From: Propionibacteriaceae bacterium UBA6122
Lineage (GTDB): Bacteria > Actinomycetota > Actinomycetes > Propionibacteriales > Propionibacteriaceae
DNA length: 41,071 nucleotides
NCBI GenBank assembly: GCA_002428365.1
Contig: DIVW01000024.1
Coordinates: 1 to 41,071 of the forward strand
Direction: 5' to 3'
The notes beneath the pieces are model-generated. The model worked only from the letters and a program-made list of their open reading frames with translations, ran no database searches and had not been told where the DNA came from. Below, one piece after another: positions 14,782 to 23,306 of this stretch. Every line of letters starts with the position of its first letter. Positions within the stretch are counted from its first letter, which is position 1. Made by a program: the position numbers and the translations under genes.

Positions 14782-17700
14782 ACGCGCTGATCGGCGAGCG
14801 GACGCAACTGCAGCAACACCGGTGGCGGGGCGGCCAGTTCAGTGAAGGTGAGCCGGCTGGTGCCGGGCTGAGCATTCTTGAGCGCGGTCGCCACGACCAG
14901 TTTGATGCGATTGAGCTGGTTCACCTCGCTGGCCCCGGGGTCGTAGTCAATCGAGGCGATATTGGCCTCGGGATGGCGCCGCCTGATCTCGGCGAACATG
15001 CCCTTGCCCACAACGTGATTAGGCAGGCACGCGAAGGGCTGAGCGCAGATGATGTTCGGCGTCCCGCTGGTAATCAACTCCAGCATTTCGGCCGTCAGCA
15101 GCCAGCCTTCACCGGCGGTGGTGCCGAGCGAGATGACTTCCTCGGCCCGCTCAGCCATCGTCTCCAGGCTCGATTGGACGGTGAACTTGCCGTTACTGCG
15201 GGCCAGCGCCCGGTTGACCACCGACTGGTACTGCTCGATCAGCCAAAGGCCGAGCTTCTTTGCCTGCCGGGTTCGCTTGCCGATGCCCAGGTGCTGCCAC
15301 TTCCATTCACCGGTGAACAGGGCCTGGCCGAAGAACTCCAACAAGCCGGGCAAGACCGCCTCGCAACCCTCGGCCTCGATCACCCCGACCGCGTTGTTGT
15401 TGGCGTCGGGATGGAACTTCACCAGGATTTCGCCCACCAACCCGATGCGCGGCTTGCGGGCGATGTTTAGCAGCGGTAGCGCGTCAAACTCGCGGACAAT
15501 CTGTTCGATCAGCTTCGCGTAGCCCAGACGCCTGCCAAAGGTGGGGCTGTGGCCGTTGTTGGTGAAATGCTCGGCACAGATCGCGTCCCACCGACGGTAC
15601 AGCTCATCGGCGCTGCCGGGGACTTCCTCGTAGGGGCGCACCCTAAGCAGAACGGTTTGCAGCAGATCTCCCAAGACCAAGGCCTGGATGCCCTTGTGGA
15701 CCAACCCTGGAGTGATCTTGAAACCCGGGTTTTCCTCGAATCCCTGGGCGCTGACCGCGATCACTGGCACCTGCCCGAACCCAGCATCGGCCAGCCCTTT
15801 GCGCAACATGCCGGCGTAGTTGGTGGCTCGGCACATCCCGCCGGTTTGGGTGATCATCACGCTGGCATTGCCAGGATCACCGCCCCCGGTGAGGAACTTG
15901 TTCACCAGTTGGCCGATCACCATCACCGCGGGATAGCAGGCGTCGTTGTTGACGTACTTCAGGCCGGCTTCGACGTCGGCGGCGCTGGCCTGTTCGAGCA
16001 GTTCGACGTTGTAGCCGAGTTGGCGAAGCACGACGGTGACGAGTCTGAAGTGGATCGGGGCCATTTGTGGGGCGTAGATGGTGTGATTTCGCCGATCAGC
16101 CTTGGTGAACGCCGGGCGAACCGAGCGCGCCAGGTCGTCGGCATAGGTGACGATCTCAGCGCTGGCTCGACGGTCCTGAGTGGCCGCCTTCAGCGAGCGG
16201 AGCCTGATCCGCGCGGCGCCAAGGTTCGAGACTTCGTCGATCTTGAGCACGGTGTAGACGTTGTCGGCTGCTTCCAGAATTTCCTGCACCTGGTCGGTGG
16301 TGATGGCATCGACCCCGCAGCCGAAGGAATTCAGCTGCACGAGTTCAAGGCTCTGGTTGGTGATACTGACGGCAGCCGCCTCATAGAGCCGGGTGTGGTA
16401 GGCCCACTGGTCCCGGACTCGCAGTGGGCGCAGCACGCGAGGTTCGTCGATGATGCTGTCTTCGGTGAACACGGCCATGCCCAGGCCGGTGATCAGTTCG
16501 GGCAGCCCGTGGTTGATCTCCGGATCCACGTGATAGGGCCGGCCGGCCAGCACGATGCCGCGGCCGCCCTGCTCGGCGAGCCAGGCCAACCCGCGGGCAC
16601 CTTCGGCCAAGATATCGGCCTTGAATCGCTCATCCTCGGCGTAACCCGCAGCGACCGCAGCGCTTGCCTCGGCGAGAGTCACCCCATAGGCGGTGAAGGT
16701 CTCCACCAAGCGGCGCGGCAGGATGCTGGGCTCATTCAGGTTGAGGAAGGGGCTGAAGAGTTGCACTCCGGGTTCCCGCAGTCCGGCAACGTTCGCGCCG
16801 AGCACTTGCGGGTAGTAGGCAACCACCGGGCAGTTGAAGTGGTTGTCGGCGCCCGGGTTGGCATCCTGTTCGAAGGGGACGCACGGATAGAAGATGGCTT
16901 TGACTCCGCGGGCCAGCAGATCCTCAATGTGGCCGTGGGCGAGCTTTGCCGGGTAGCAGACGTTTTCCGACGGGATGGATTCGGCGCCTTTGGTGAGGGT
17001 GTCGTGGTCGGAGCGCTTGGACAAGATCACCCGGAAGCCAAGCTGGGACAGCACGGTGAACCAGAACGGGTAGTTCTCATACATGTTCAGCACCCGTGGG
17101 ACGCCGATGTCACCGCGGGTCGCCGCGGCAGCGGACAGTCGGCGATAGCCGAAGGCTCGTCGGTACTTGTAGTCGTAGAGGTTCGGTAGCTCGGCCCGGT
17201 GCGGCGCGCCGTCGGTTGTGGCGCCGCGCTCGCAGCGGTTTCCCGAAACGTGGCGGGTGCCATCGCTAAACACCGACACGGTGAGCTGACAGTGGTTCTG
17301 GCACAGCCGACAGAGGTCCATTTCGGCCTTGACACTGAACTCGGCCAGTTCGCCAGCCGTCAGGGCCTCGGAGCGCTCCCCGGGCTGCCAGCGAGCACCG
17401 GCGGTGAGCGCAGCTCCGTAGGCACCCATTAGGCCGGCCAGATCCGGGCGAACGACCTGGGCACCAGTTAGCAGCTCGAAGGCGCGCAGGACTGCGTCGT
17501 TGAGGAAGGTGCCGCCCTGCACCACCACCTTCGGCCCGAGCTGACCGGCGTCCCTGAGCTTGATGACCTTGTAGAGGGCGTTGCGAACGACCGAATAGGA
17601 CAGCCCCGCGGAAATGTCGCCGACCTCGGCACCATCTTTTTGGGCCTGCTTCACCGAGGAGTTCATGAAGACGGTGCACCTGCTGCCGAGATCGACCGGT

Positions 17701-19115
17701 GCGTGGGCCGAAACCGCCGCCTCAGCAAAGGAGGCCACGTCGGTGCCCATGGTTTCGGCGAAGGTCTGCAGGAACGAACCGCAACCTGAGGAGCAGGCCT
17801 CGTTCACCGAAATCGAGTCGACGGCGCCGCCCTTGATCTTGAGGTACTTCATGTCCTGGCCGCCGATGTCGATCACCGAGCTCACCCCAGGGCAGACCCG
17901 CTCGGCGGCGCGATAGTGGGCCATGGTCTCGACTTCACCCTCATCGATCCGCAGGGCTGCGCGGATCAGGTCTTCGCCGTAGCCGGTCACGCAGCAGCGG
18001 GCCAGGTAGGCCGCCGCCGGCAGCGCGCCGCGGACCCGGGTGAGAATGTCGACCGCTGCACTGACCGGATCGCCCATGTTGGAGGCGTAGTGGGAGAACA
18101 ACACCTGGTCAGCAGCGTCGATCAGCACCGCTTTGATCGTCGTTGAACCGGCATCAATTCCCAGAAAACAGGGCCCTACAGCGGTGGTCAGTTCGCCGCG
18201 GGGGAGCCGAGTGCGATCGTGGCGCTCAACGAAAGCCAGCCGCTCGCCCTCATCGGTGAAGAGCGGGCGCATAGCTGGCGTCACGACGCTCAACGGGACG
18301 GCCCGGCGCAGCCCGTCCAACATGTCGGGGATGGTGCGGAGCTGGCTATCGGCCAGCAGGGCTGCTCCGATGGCCACGAAAAGCTGGGCATTCGGCGGGG
18401 TGGTGAACCGGGTGACCGGGCCGGCCAGGGCGCGTCGGAAGGCTTCGCGCAGGCCGGGCAGGAAATGCAATGGCCCACCGAGGAAGACCAGGTTGCCTCG
18501 AATCGGGTGACCGGCGGCCAAACCAGAGATCGTCTGCAGTGCGACGGCCTGAAACACCGAGGCTGCCAGATCAGGATGGGCCGCCCCCTGATTGATTAGG
18601 GGCTGTAGGTCCGACTTGGCGAACACCCCACAGCGGGAGGCGATCGGATAGAGCGTCTGATAGCGCTCGGCCAACTCTGAGAGCCCAGCAGCGTCGGTCT
18701 GTAGCAGGGTGGCCATCTGATCGATGAAGGCTCCAGTGCCGCCGGCGCAGGTGCCGTTCATGCGCTGCTCAGGCACCGGATGCAGGTAGGTGATCTTCGC
18801 GTCCTCGCCGCCCAGTTCCACAATCACGTCCGCGCCAGCCACGTGACGCTCGACAGCTTCAGTGCTGGCAATGACTTCCTGGACGAAACCAACTCCCATC
18901 AGCTCGGCTACGTGCACACCGCCCGAACCGGTCACCGCGCAGTTGAATTTGGCCGCTGGGTAGTCGGCGGAGATGTGGCCGAGTAGTTTGCGCAGTTCGC
19001 CGCGGACGTCGGCGTTGTGGCGTCGGTAGTCGCTGAAGACCACCTGACCCTGATCGAGAATGACCGCCTTGACAGTGGTGGAACCGATGTCGAGGCCGAG
19101 GCGCGGCCCAATCAC
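14745..19115 (-). CDS. giant 2-hydroxyacyl-CoA dehydratase activase-like protein (two ASKHA domains plus DUF2229 and HgdB-like regions)
   Basis: About 1456 aa from GTG 19115. The first ATPase domain begins GLDIGSTTVKA, with Cys in NGTCAGGTGAF and SRCGVF. The second begins GIDAGSTTIKA, with IDIGGQDMKYL, NEACSSGCGSF and SRCTVF; these Cys match the [4Fe-4S] ligands of HgdC/BadG activators. Next comes a Cys-rich region (CRLCQNHCQL), a DUF2229-type region (PSENVCYPAKLAHGH), and a C-terminal part with NDACYPA and QTGGMCRATNY, like the dehydratase-side COG3580/3581 proteins. Activases drive low-potential electron transfer with ATP. No dehydratase subunits or electron donor gene lie nearby, so the partner is unknown. 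An upstream TTG (19271) would add 52 residues, but that stretch has atypical codon use, so GTG 19115 is preferred. Confidence 0.88.
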   Translation of the reverse strand: MIGPRLGLDIGSTTVKAVILDQGQVVFSDYRRHNADVRGELRKLLGHISADYPAAKFNCAVTGSGGVHVAELMGVGFVQEVIASTEAVERHVAGADVIVELGGEDAKITYLHPVPEQRMNGTCAGGTGAFIDQMATLLQTDAAGLSELAERYQTLYPIASRCGVFAKSDLQPLINQGAAHPDLAASVFQAVALQTISGLAAGHPIRGNLVFLGGPLHFLPGLREAFRRALAGPVTRFTTPPNAQLFVAIGAALLADSQLRTIPDMLDGLRRAVPLSVVTPAMRPLFTDEGERLAFVERHDRTRLPRGELTTAVGPCFLGIDAGSTTIKAVLIDAADQVLFSHYASNMGDPVSAAVDILTRVRGALPAAAYLARCCVTGYGEDLIRAALRIDEGEVETMAHYRAAERVCPGVSSVIDIGGQDMKYLKIKGGAVDSISVNEACSSGCGSFLQTFAETMGTDVASFAEAAVSAHAPVDLGSRCTVFMNSSVKQAQKDGAEVGDISAGLSYSVVRNALYKVIKLRDAGQLGPKVVVQGGTFLNDAVLRAFELLTGAQVVRPDLAGLMGAYGAALTAGARWQPGERSEALTAGELAEFSVKAEMDLCRLCQNHCQLTVSVFSDGTRHVSGNRCERGATTDGAPHRAELPNLYDYKYRRAFGYRRLSAAAATRGDIGVPRVLNMYENYPFWFTVLSQLGFRVILSKRSDHDTLTKGAESIPSENVCYPAKLAHGHIEDLLARGVKAIFYPCVPFEQDANPGADNHFNCPVVAYYPQVLGANVAGLREPGVQLFSPFLNLNEPSILPRRLVETFTAYGVTLAEASAAVAAGYAEDERFKADILAEGARGLAWLAEQGGRGIVLAGRPYHVDPEINHGLPELITGLGMAVFTEDSIIDEPRVLRPLRVRDQWAYHTRLYEAAAVSITNQSLELVQLNSFGCGVDAITTDQVQEILEAADNVYTVLKIDEVSNLGAARIRLRSLKAATQDRRASAEIVTYADDLARSVRPAFTKADRRNHTIYAPQMAPIHFRLVTVVLRQLGYNVELLEQASAADVEAGLKYVNNDACYPAVMVIGQLVNKFLTGGGDPGNASVMITQTGGMCRATNYAGMLRKGLADAGFGQVPVIAVSAQGFEENPGFKITPGLVHKGIQALVLGDLLQTVLLRVRPYEEVPGSADELYRRWDAICAEHFTNNGHSPTFGRRLGYAKLIEQIVREFDALPLLNIARKPRIGLVGEILVKFHPDANNNAVGVIEAEGCEAVLPGLLEFFGQALFTGEWKWQHLGIGKRTRQAKKLGLWLIEQYQSVVNRALARSNGKFTVQSSLETMAERAEEVISLGTTAGEGWLLTAEMLELITSGTPNIICAQPFACLPNHVVGKGMFAEIRRRHPEANIASIDYDPGASEVNQLNRIKLVVATALKNAQPGTSRLTFTELAAPPPVLLQLRPLADQRVQDSNAAASPAP

Positions 19116-19267
19116 TGGGCGTGCCGCTGGTCGGTGCGAAGTACAGCTCTCGTCCGTCCGGGGTTGCCGTGAGGTGCCAGCAATCGGTCCGACATGGCCC
19201 CCATCCTGCCGCAGACTGGCTCGGCATGCACCTGAGTCGACCGACGAAATGCCGGCGGTTAGATCAA

Positions 19268-19876
19268 TCAACGCCCGTCCGCTTCGAGTTCTCGGAGTTC
19301 GGCATGGAGGTTCGCCATCGCTTTATCGGCCCAGAGTTGCTGGCCGAGCTCAGTGTGAAACAGGGGAGTGGCCGCCAGCAGCATCGCTACCCGGGCCCGG
19401 CGCTGGTCGCGCCATTGGCGGCTGCTCAGCTCGGCGAATTCTGCGCGCAATTGGGCCACTGACTCTCGGTAACGGTCCGATTCGGCGCCCAGTACGGATA
19501 GGTCGGCGTCGCTGATCCGGGCGCCGGGACCATCGAAATCAAGCGGTGCGTGATCAATGGTGATCAATACCAGTCGCTCAACTTCGCTGACCTCGGACGC
19601 TGGCAGACCGGAGGCAGTCAGCTCGCCTCGAGCTGAGGCTGCCGATGCTCGCTCGTCGACCCCGGGCCGGTTGTGGTGTACCGAGTCATGAAACCAAATG
19701 GCCAACGTCTCTGCTCGCGCAGTTGAGCCGAGTTGAGCGAGCGCGTCCAGGCAATCGGCCAGGTGCTGAAGCCCATGAAAGTGGCGATGAGGTGCTGCCC
19801 AACGCCCCAGCAAGCGCTCGCCAAGGCCGAGATCCTCGGGCAGTAGCTCAGCCCAGGAATGCCGCAGTGATCGCAT
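19268..19876 (-). CDS. HD-domain metal-dependent phosphohydrolase-like protein
   Basis: A 202-aa protein of the COG4339-type HD superfamily. Metal ligands are visible: HRHFHGLQH (residues ~30-38), WFHD (61-64, the HD pair) and a later Asp in TIDHAPLDFDG. The substrate is unknown; nucleotide or cyclic-nucleotide phosphates are common for the fold. ATG 19876 shares its A with the stop TGA of the upstream membrane-protein gene (TGATG), which indicates translational coupling. An upstream in-frame codon at 19915 lies inside that gene and is unlikely to be used. The giant activase gene starts 152 bp downstream on the same strand. Confidence 0.85.
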   Translation of the reverse strand: MRSLRHSWAELLPEDLGLGERLLGRWAAPHRHFHGLQHLADCLDALAQLGSTARAETLAIWFHDSVHHNRPGVDERASAASARGELTASGLPASEVSEVERLVLITIDHAPLDFDGPGARISDADLSVLGAESDRYRESVAQLRAEFAELSSRQWRDQRRARVAMLLAATPLFHTELGQQLWADKAMANLHAELRELEADGR

Positions 19877-20298
19877 CACCACAGGGTGATCAGCCACCAG
19901 GCCAGCCCAGCACAAGCGGCCGCGAAGAGAGTGCTCGCGAACGTCCCGATGATGAACCGCTCCGCGGCACCAGAGGTGGTGGCGCGCAGCTCTGGATAGC
20001 GGGCCAGGCTCTTGACGGCAAGGACTACCGCAAGACCCTCACCAAAGCCGGCCAGTAGGGAGGCGAAGATGGCGAGCCGCTCGAGCATGCCGATCCAATG
20101 CCCGCCACGCAGCAGCACGCCAGCGGCCAGCAGGCGAGGTGCTGGGGCCTGTGACTCGTCCTTGGCCTGAGCTTTGGCGGTAGCGGCGTCCACCCGACCG
20201 AACAGCCAGCTCACCACCGGACTGCCGACAAATACCGCGATCGCGCCGAAGGCAGCTACCAGCAGCACCTTTAACGCCAGCGCCAACGACGGAATCAT
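19876..20298 (-). CDS. small conserved membrane protein, SatD partner
   Basis: A 140-aa protein with about three to four hydrophobic helices: one at the N-terminus (residues ~5-30), then an Ala/Lys/Gln-rich cytoplasmic loop, then a pair around LERLAIFASLLAGFGEGLAVVLAVKSLARYPEL, and one at the C-terminus. The segment ERLAIF...AVKSLARYPELR with a later AERFIIGT looks like a conserved family that often accompanies SatD-type genes; I do not recognise a named function. ATG 20298 overlaps the satD stop (ATGA), and its own stop overlaps the HD gene start, so all three are translationally coupled. Confidence 0.75.
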   Translation of the reverse strand: MIPSLALALKVLLVAAFGAIAVFVGSPVVSWLFGRVDAATAKAQAKDESQAPAPRLLAAGVLLRGGHWIGMLERLAIFASLLAGFGEGLAVVLAVKSLARYPELRATTSGAAERFIIGTFASTLFAAACAGLAWWLITLW

Positions 20299-20945
20299 CG
20301 GAAATCACCCTCCCCATGCTGCAACAGATCGCTCAGTAGGCGCTGACACAGATCGGCACCGCGCCGACCCTCCTCCCGGGCGGCAGCGGTCAGGCGTTGG
20401 CTGACGGCAGAAGGTGAGATGCCCAGGTGCCGGGCCGCTTCGGCGTTGGTTGATCCAGAATCGAGCAGGTCCATCAGCTCCCATCCTTCCTGGCTTCGTC
20501 GAGTGAGGACGCCTCGCCACAACCAAATCGCAGTTTCAGCTGCTTGAGCGTCTTCGGAGAGTTCACCGTAGCGCGCAGCGCTGACGGTCGGACTCACCCG
20601 CAGGGCGAAGGAGGTGGGCGCCTTGCGGGCCGCCCCGATCGCTTCTCTGGCCGCGAGGTAGGCCGGTCCACGGGCAGCTCTGGTGGAAGCTGGCAGCGGT
20701 TGATCGACGGAGCCGAAGCCCACTCCTAGCCGCCAGCCAGCGAGTCGGGTGAGGGTCGAAATCGCGCTCACCAGGGCGTCCGGCGAGCTCACCAATGCCT
20801 GAATCTCGTCACCAGCGGTTCGTTCGAAGGGCAGCACCAAATCCAGGCTGGCAAGGTGCGTCAGTGCCGTAGGCACCAGATCGGAGCCGTCGCGACTGCC
20901 GATCTGGTCGGCGACGACGGCAAACGTGAAGGCGTTTGGCTTCAT
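20295..20945 (-). CDS. SatD-like protein with C-terminal helix-turn-helix
   Basis: A 216-aa SatD-family protein. The N-terminus FAVVADQIGSRDG and FERTAGDEIQAL are the SatD signature, resembling a degenerate nucleotide-cyclase or GGDEF-like fold. The C-terminus holds a helix-turn-helix (STNAEAARHLGISPSAVSQRLTAA), so it probably binds DNA. The name comes from the streptococcal sat (secretion and acid tolerance) locus, but biochemistry is unknown. The start codon (20945-20943) lies inside an inverted repeat at 20936-20963, a likely autoregulatory operator. It leads a coupled cluster with the membrane protein and HD genes. Confidence 0.85.
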   Translation of the reverse strand: MKPNAFTFAVVADQIGSRDGSDLVPTALTHLASLDLVLPFERTAGDEIQALVSSPDALVSAISTLTRLAGWRLGVGFGSVDQPLPASTRAARGPAYLAAREAIGAARKAPTSFALRVSPTVSAARYGELSEDAQAAETAIWLWRGVLTRRSQEGWELMDLLDSGSTNAEAARHLGISPSAVSQRLTAAAREEGRRGADLCQRLLSDLLQHGEGDFR

Positions 20946-20963
20946 TTCTCAAACTTAAGCCAA
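20936..20963. promoter_or_regulatory. inverted repeat over the satD start codon, candidate operator
   Basis: TTGGCTT (20936-20942) and AAGCCAA (20957-20963) are exact reverse complements, 14 nt apart. Further outward pairing of GGC (20931-20933) with GCC (20966-20968) extends it. The satD start codon lies in the spacer next to the left arm, so a bound repressor would block initiation. Confidence 0.5.
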
Positions 20964-20983
20964 TTGCCTTCACAGCACAAGAG

Positions 20984-21484
20984 TCAGGCCTCTTCGGCGC
21001 AGAGATCGGCCAGGATCGCCGCTGGCATCGCTTGCAGGAGGGCAGTGGGGGAGAGCTCAACGCTCAGCTCGGGGGAGCCGCCACCGCAGTAGAGCACCGG
21101 ATGTTCGGTCAGGGTTCGCTCCAGCACCAACACGACCTGGGAATCGGTGGTGAATGGCGCCACGCCGCCCGGCGCCATGCCGAGCGCAGCCAGGGTCTCG
21201 GGTGCGGCTGGACGCAGCGCTGAGCGTGAGACGCCGAGAGCTGCGGCCAGTTTCGGGTAGCGCAGCTTTGCCAGGCCAGGAATCGCAGCCAGGACGCTGC
21301 GGCCGTCAGCGAGGGTGAACGCCAGCGTCTTGGCCGAGGTTGAAACATCCAGCCCAGTTAGATGCAGTTCATCGAAGTTGCGTGCCGGCGGGTGGTGATG
21401 CAGCTTGAACTCAACTTCAGCTGCACGCAGCGCAGCCAGGGCGCCAGGAAGCTCGGTGGTGGTCACGGCTTCATTGTGGGGCAC
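20984..21484 (-). CDS. YbaK/EbsC-family aminoacyl-tRNA deacylase
   Basis: A 166-aa YbaK-domain protein. Such proteins hydrolyse mischarged tRNAs, for example Cys-tRNA(Pro). Family features are the central SAKTLAFT (with the conserved Lys), the GLAKLRYPKLAAALG stretch and the APGGVAPF loop. It lacks any synthetase domain, so it is a free-standing trans-editing factor; the exact amino acid is undetermined. The called start is GTG 21484; another GTG at 21466 is in frame. Neither has a clear ribosome-binding site. Two tandem CATAATGT repeats upstream (21518-21533) may belong to its promoter. Confidence 0.88.
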   Translation of the reverse strand: MPHNEAVTTTELPGALAALRAAEVEFKLHHHPPARNFDELHLTGLDVSTSAKTLAFTLADGRSVLAAIPGLAKLRYPKLAAALGVSRSALRPAAPETLAALGMAPGGVAPFTTDSQVVLVLERTLTEHPVLYCGGGSPELSVELSPTALLQAMPAAILADLCAEEA

Positions 21485-21517
21485 CGCGGAGGGGACTTAA
21501 CGGTCGGTCCGAACCGG

Positions 21518-21533
21518 CATAATGTCATAATGT
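21518..21533. repeat. tandem CATAATGT direct repeat
   Basis: CATAATGT occurs twice head to tail (21518-21525, 21526-21533) in the 110-bp gap upstream of the ybaK-type gene. It is strikingly A+T-rich for this genome. On the minus strand a TTGTCC (21547-21542) lies just upstream, so the repeat may overlap the ybaK -10 region or be an operator. Confidence 0.5.
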
Positions 21534-21594
21534 ACCTTATCGGACAATGCCCACCACGGTGCAGTGAGGCCGGCGCTGCCAACTTGGCGGCGAA

Positions 21595-21795
21595 TCAGGG
21601 CTGAGTGTGGAAGAACGTTGAGGCCGGCTCGAACAGTGACTGGGTACCGTTTCCAAAAGCAGCGACGCTGACGATGATGACCGCGGCCACCATGGCAACC
21701 AGGATCGCGTACTCGGCGCTGGTGGCGCCCCGCTCAGTGCTGAAAATCACGCCCCAAACTCTAAATGCAAACAATGGGGTTTGGCTGTCCCCCAT
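21595..21795 (-). CDS. Flp-family type IVb pilin-like protein
   Basis: A 66-aa small protein. Residues ERGATSAEYAILVAMVAAVIIVSVAAFG (written here in parts: ERGATSAEY, then AILVAMVAAVIIVSVAAFG) match the Flp/Fap pilin pattern: charged segment, conserved Glu-Tyr, then one transmembrane helix. The C-terminal part is short and polar. The start is uncertain: ATG 21795 or GTG 21750 (51 aa, closer to usual Flp size). A 6-bp inverted repeat CCAAAC/GTTTGG (21754-21759, 21779-21784) lies just upstream of the GTG. No tad assembly genes are adjacent. Confidence 0.75.
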   Translation of the reverse strand: MGDSQTPLFAFRVWGVIFSTERGATSAEYAILVAMVAAVIIVSVAAFGNGTQSLFEPASTFFHTQP

Positions 21796-21827
21796 CAGAG
21801 CTACTGCGCAATCAGCTTCTCAGCTAC

Positions 21828-23228
21828 TCACAAATTGATCATGTGCCCGGCAATGCCTTCGACGGCCTCTTTTAGGGCCTCAGACAAGCTCGGGTGGGCG
21901 TGGACGTTGCGGGCCACCTCGTCAGCAGTGAGGTCCCACAGCTGCGCCAGGGTGAGTTCGGGCAACAACTCCGAGACGTCCGGACCAATCATGTGGGCAC
22001 CGAGCAATTCGTTGTAGCGAGCATCAGCGACGATCTTCACAAAGCCAGTGGCATCGCCGAGGCCATGAGCCTTCCCGTTGGCACTGAAGGGGAACTTGGA
22101 CACCTTCACCTCATACCCCAACTCCCTGGCCTGGGCTTCGGTGTAGCCAAAGGAGGCGATCTGCGGCTGGCAGTAGGTGGCTCGCGGAATCATCACGTAG
22201 TTCAGCGGCATGGTCTCGGCCCCGGCAATGGTTTCGGCGGCCACTACCCCTTGCGCCTCGGCGGTGTGGGCGAGCATCAGCTTCGCGGTCACGTCGCCGA
22301 GGGCGTAGATGCCGGGCACATTGGTCCGCAGGTAGTCGTCAACCTCGATCGCACCACGCTCGGTGAGCTGCACGCCGGTGTTCTCCAGGCCGTAGCCCTC
22401 AGTGCGCGGCGCGAATCCCAGGGACTGCAGCACGCGGTCGGCCTCGATTACCTGGCCCTCTCCCCCAGCTGCCGGGCTCACGTGGACGCGAACGCCGTCA
22501 GCGTGCTCCTCGATCGAGTCAACCTTGGTGCTGGTGAGGATGTTGATGCCCAGCTTGCGGTAGGCCTTGGCAAGTTCGGCCGAAACTTCGGCGTCCTCAT
22601 TGGGCACCATCCGGTCGAGATATTCCACAATGGTTACCTGGGCGCCGTAATTAGCCAGTACATAAGCGAATTCGGTGCCGATGGCACCGGCTCCACAGAT
22701 AACGATCGATTTCGGCACGTCTTCGGAAAGAATCTGCTGCACGTAGGTGTAGACCCGGTCACTGACTGCGGTGTTGGGCAGCATCTTGGTGATCGCGCCG
22801 ACGGCGATGATGCAGTCTTCGAAGCCCACCTCAGTGGTGGTCCCGTCCGCAGCGGCCACCGAAATCGTCTTCGGACCGGTGAAGGTGCCCCAGCCGTCCA
22901 GCTCGGTGATCTTGTTCTTGCGCATCAGGAAATGGACGCCTTTGACCATGCGGTCGCTGACGGCCCGGCTGCGCTTGAAGGCGGTGCCGTAGTTGAAGGT
23001 CACCTGGCCCTCAATGCCGAAGGTGTCTGCTTCGGCGTTGAAAATGTGGGCCAGTTCGGCGTTGCGCAGCAGGGCCTTGGTCGGGATGCAGCCGACATTG
23101 AGGCAGACGCCACCCCACCACTGCTTCTCGATGATGGCCACCTTCTTGCCCAACTGGGCTGCACGGATGGCGGCCACGTACCCTCCCGGGCCCGCGCCAA
23201 GTACGACAACGTCGAAGTTCTGGGTCAT
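21828..23228 (-). CDS. lpd: dihydrolipoyl dehydrogenase
   Basis: A 466-aa FAD/NAD enzyme that reoxidises dihydrolipoyl groups of 2-oxoacid dehydrogenases and of GcvH. The FAD Rossmann motif VVVLGAGPGGYVAA opens the protein, the redox-active disulfide is CLNVGCIPTK (about residues 40-50), a second GxGxxG (CGAGAIGTEFA) binds NAD, and the C-terminal HAHPSLSEA supplies the catalytic His. ATG 23228 lies 7 nt after a TAAAGT -10 box, with no ribosome-binding site, so the mRNA appears leaderless. It is divergent from the XRE-MurA gene, and a palindrome at 23307-23326 sits between them. Confidence 0.97.
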   Translation of the reverse strand: MTQNFDVVVLGAGPGGYVAAIRAAQLGKKVAIIEKQWWGGVCLNVGCIPTKALLRNAELAHIFNAEADTFGIEGQVTFNYGTAFKRSRAVSDRMVKGVHFLMRKNKITELDGWGTFTGPKTISVAAADGTTTEVGFEDCIIAVGAITKMLPNTAVSDRVYTYVQQILSEDVPKSIVICGAGAIGTEFAYVLANYGAQVTIVEYLDRMVPNEDAEVSAELAKAYRKLGINILTSTKVDSIEEHADGVRVHVSPAAGGEGQVIEADRVLQSLGFAPRTEGYGLENTGVQLTERGAIEVDDYLRTNVPGIYALGDVTAKLMLAHTAEAQGVVAAETIAGAETMPLNYVMIPRATYCQPQIASFGYTEAQARELGYEVKVSKFPFSANGKAHGLGDATGFVKIVADARYNELLGAHMIGPDVSELLPELTLAQLWDLTADEVARNVHAHPSLSEALKEAVEGIAGHMINL

Positions 23229-23235
23229 GGGCGCC

Positions 23236-23241
23236 ACTTTA
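23236..23241 (-). promoter_or_regulatory. -10 box TAAAGT, leaderless promoter of lpd
   Basis: Read on the minus strand, TAAAGT ends 7 nt before ATG 23228, so transcription would start at or next to the start codon. Confidence 0.5.
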
Positions 23242-23306
23242 GACGACTTGCCGACCACCATGCGCAGCCCCCTCCCCTCCCCTGGGCCCGCTTTGGGGCT
23301 GGGGTT

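Noticed and set aside
15549..17189. Long open frame on the plus strand opposite the activase gene
   Set aside because: It is antisense to a strongly conserved protein; long shadow frames are expected in high-GC DNA. The same holds for 21894-23357 and 23239-24651.
19116..19271. TTG 19271 as start of the giant activase
   Set aside because: It would overlap the HD stop codon neatly, but the 52 added residues have atypical codon use and no activase similarity. This remains uncertain.
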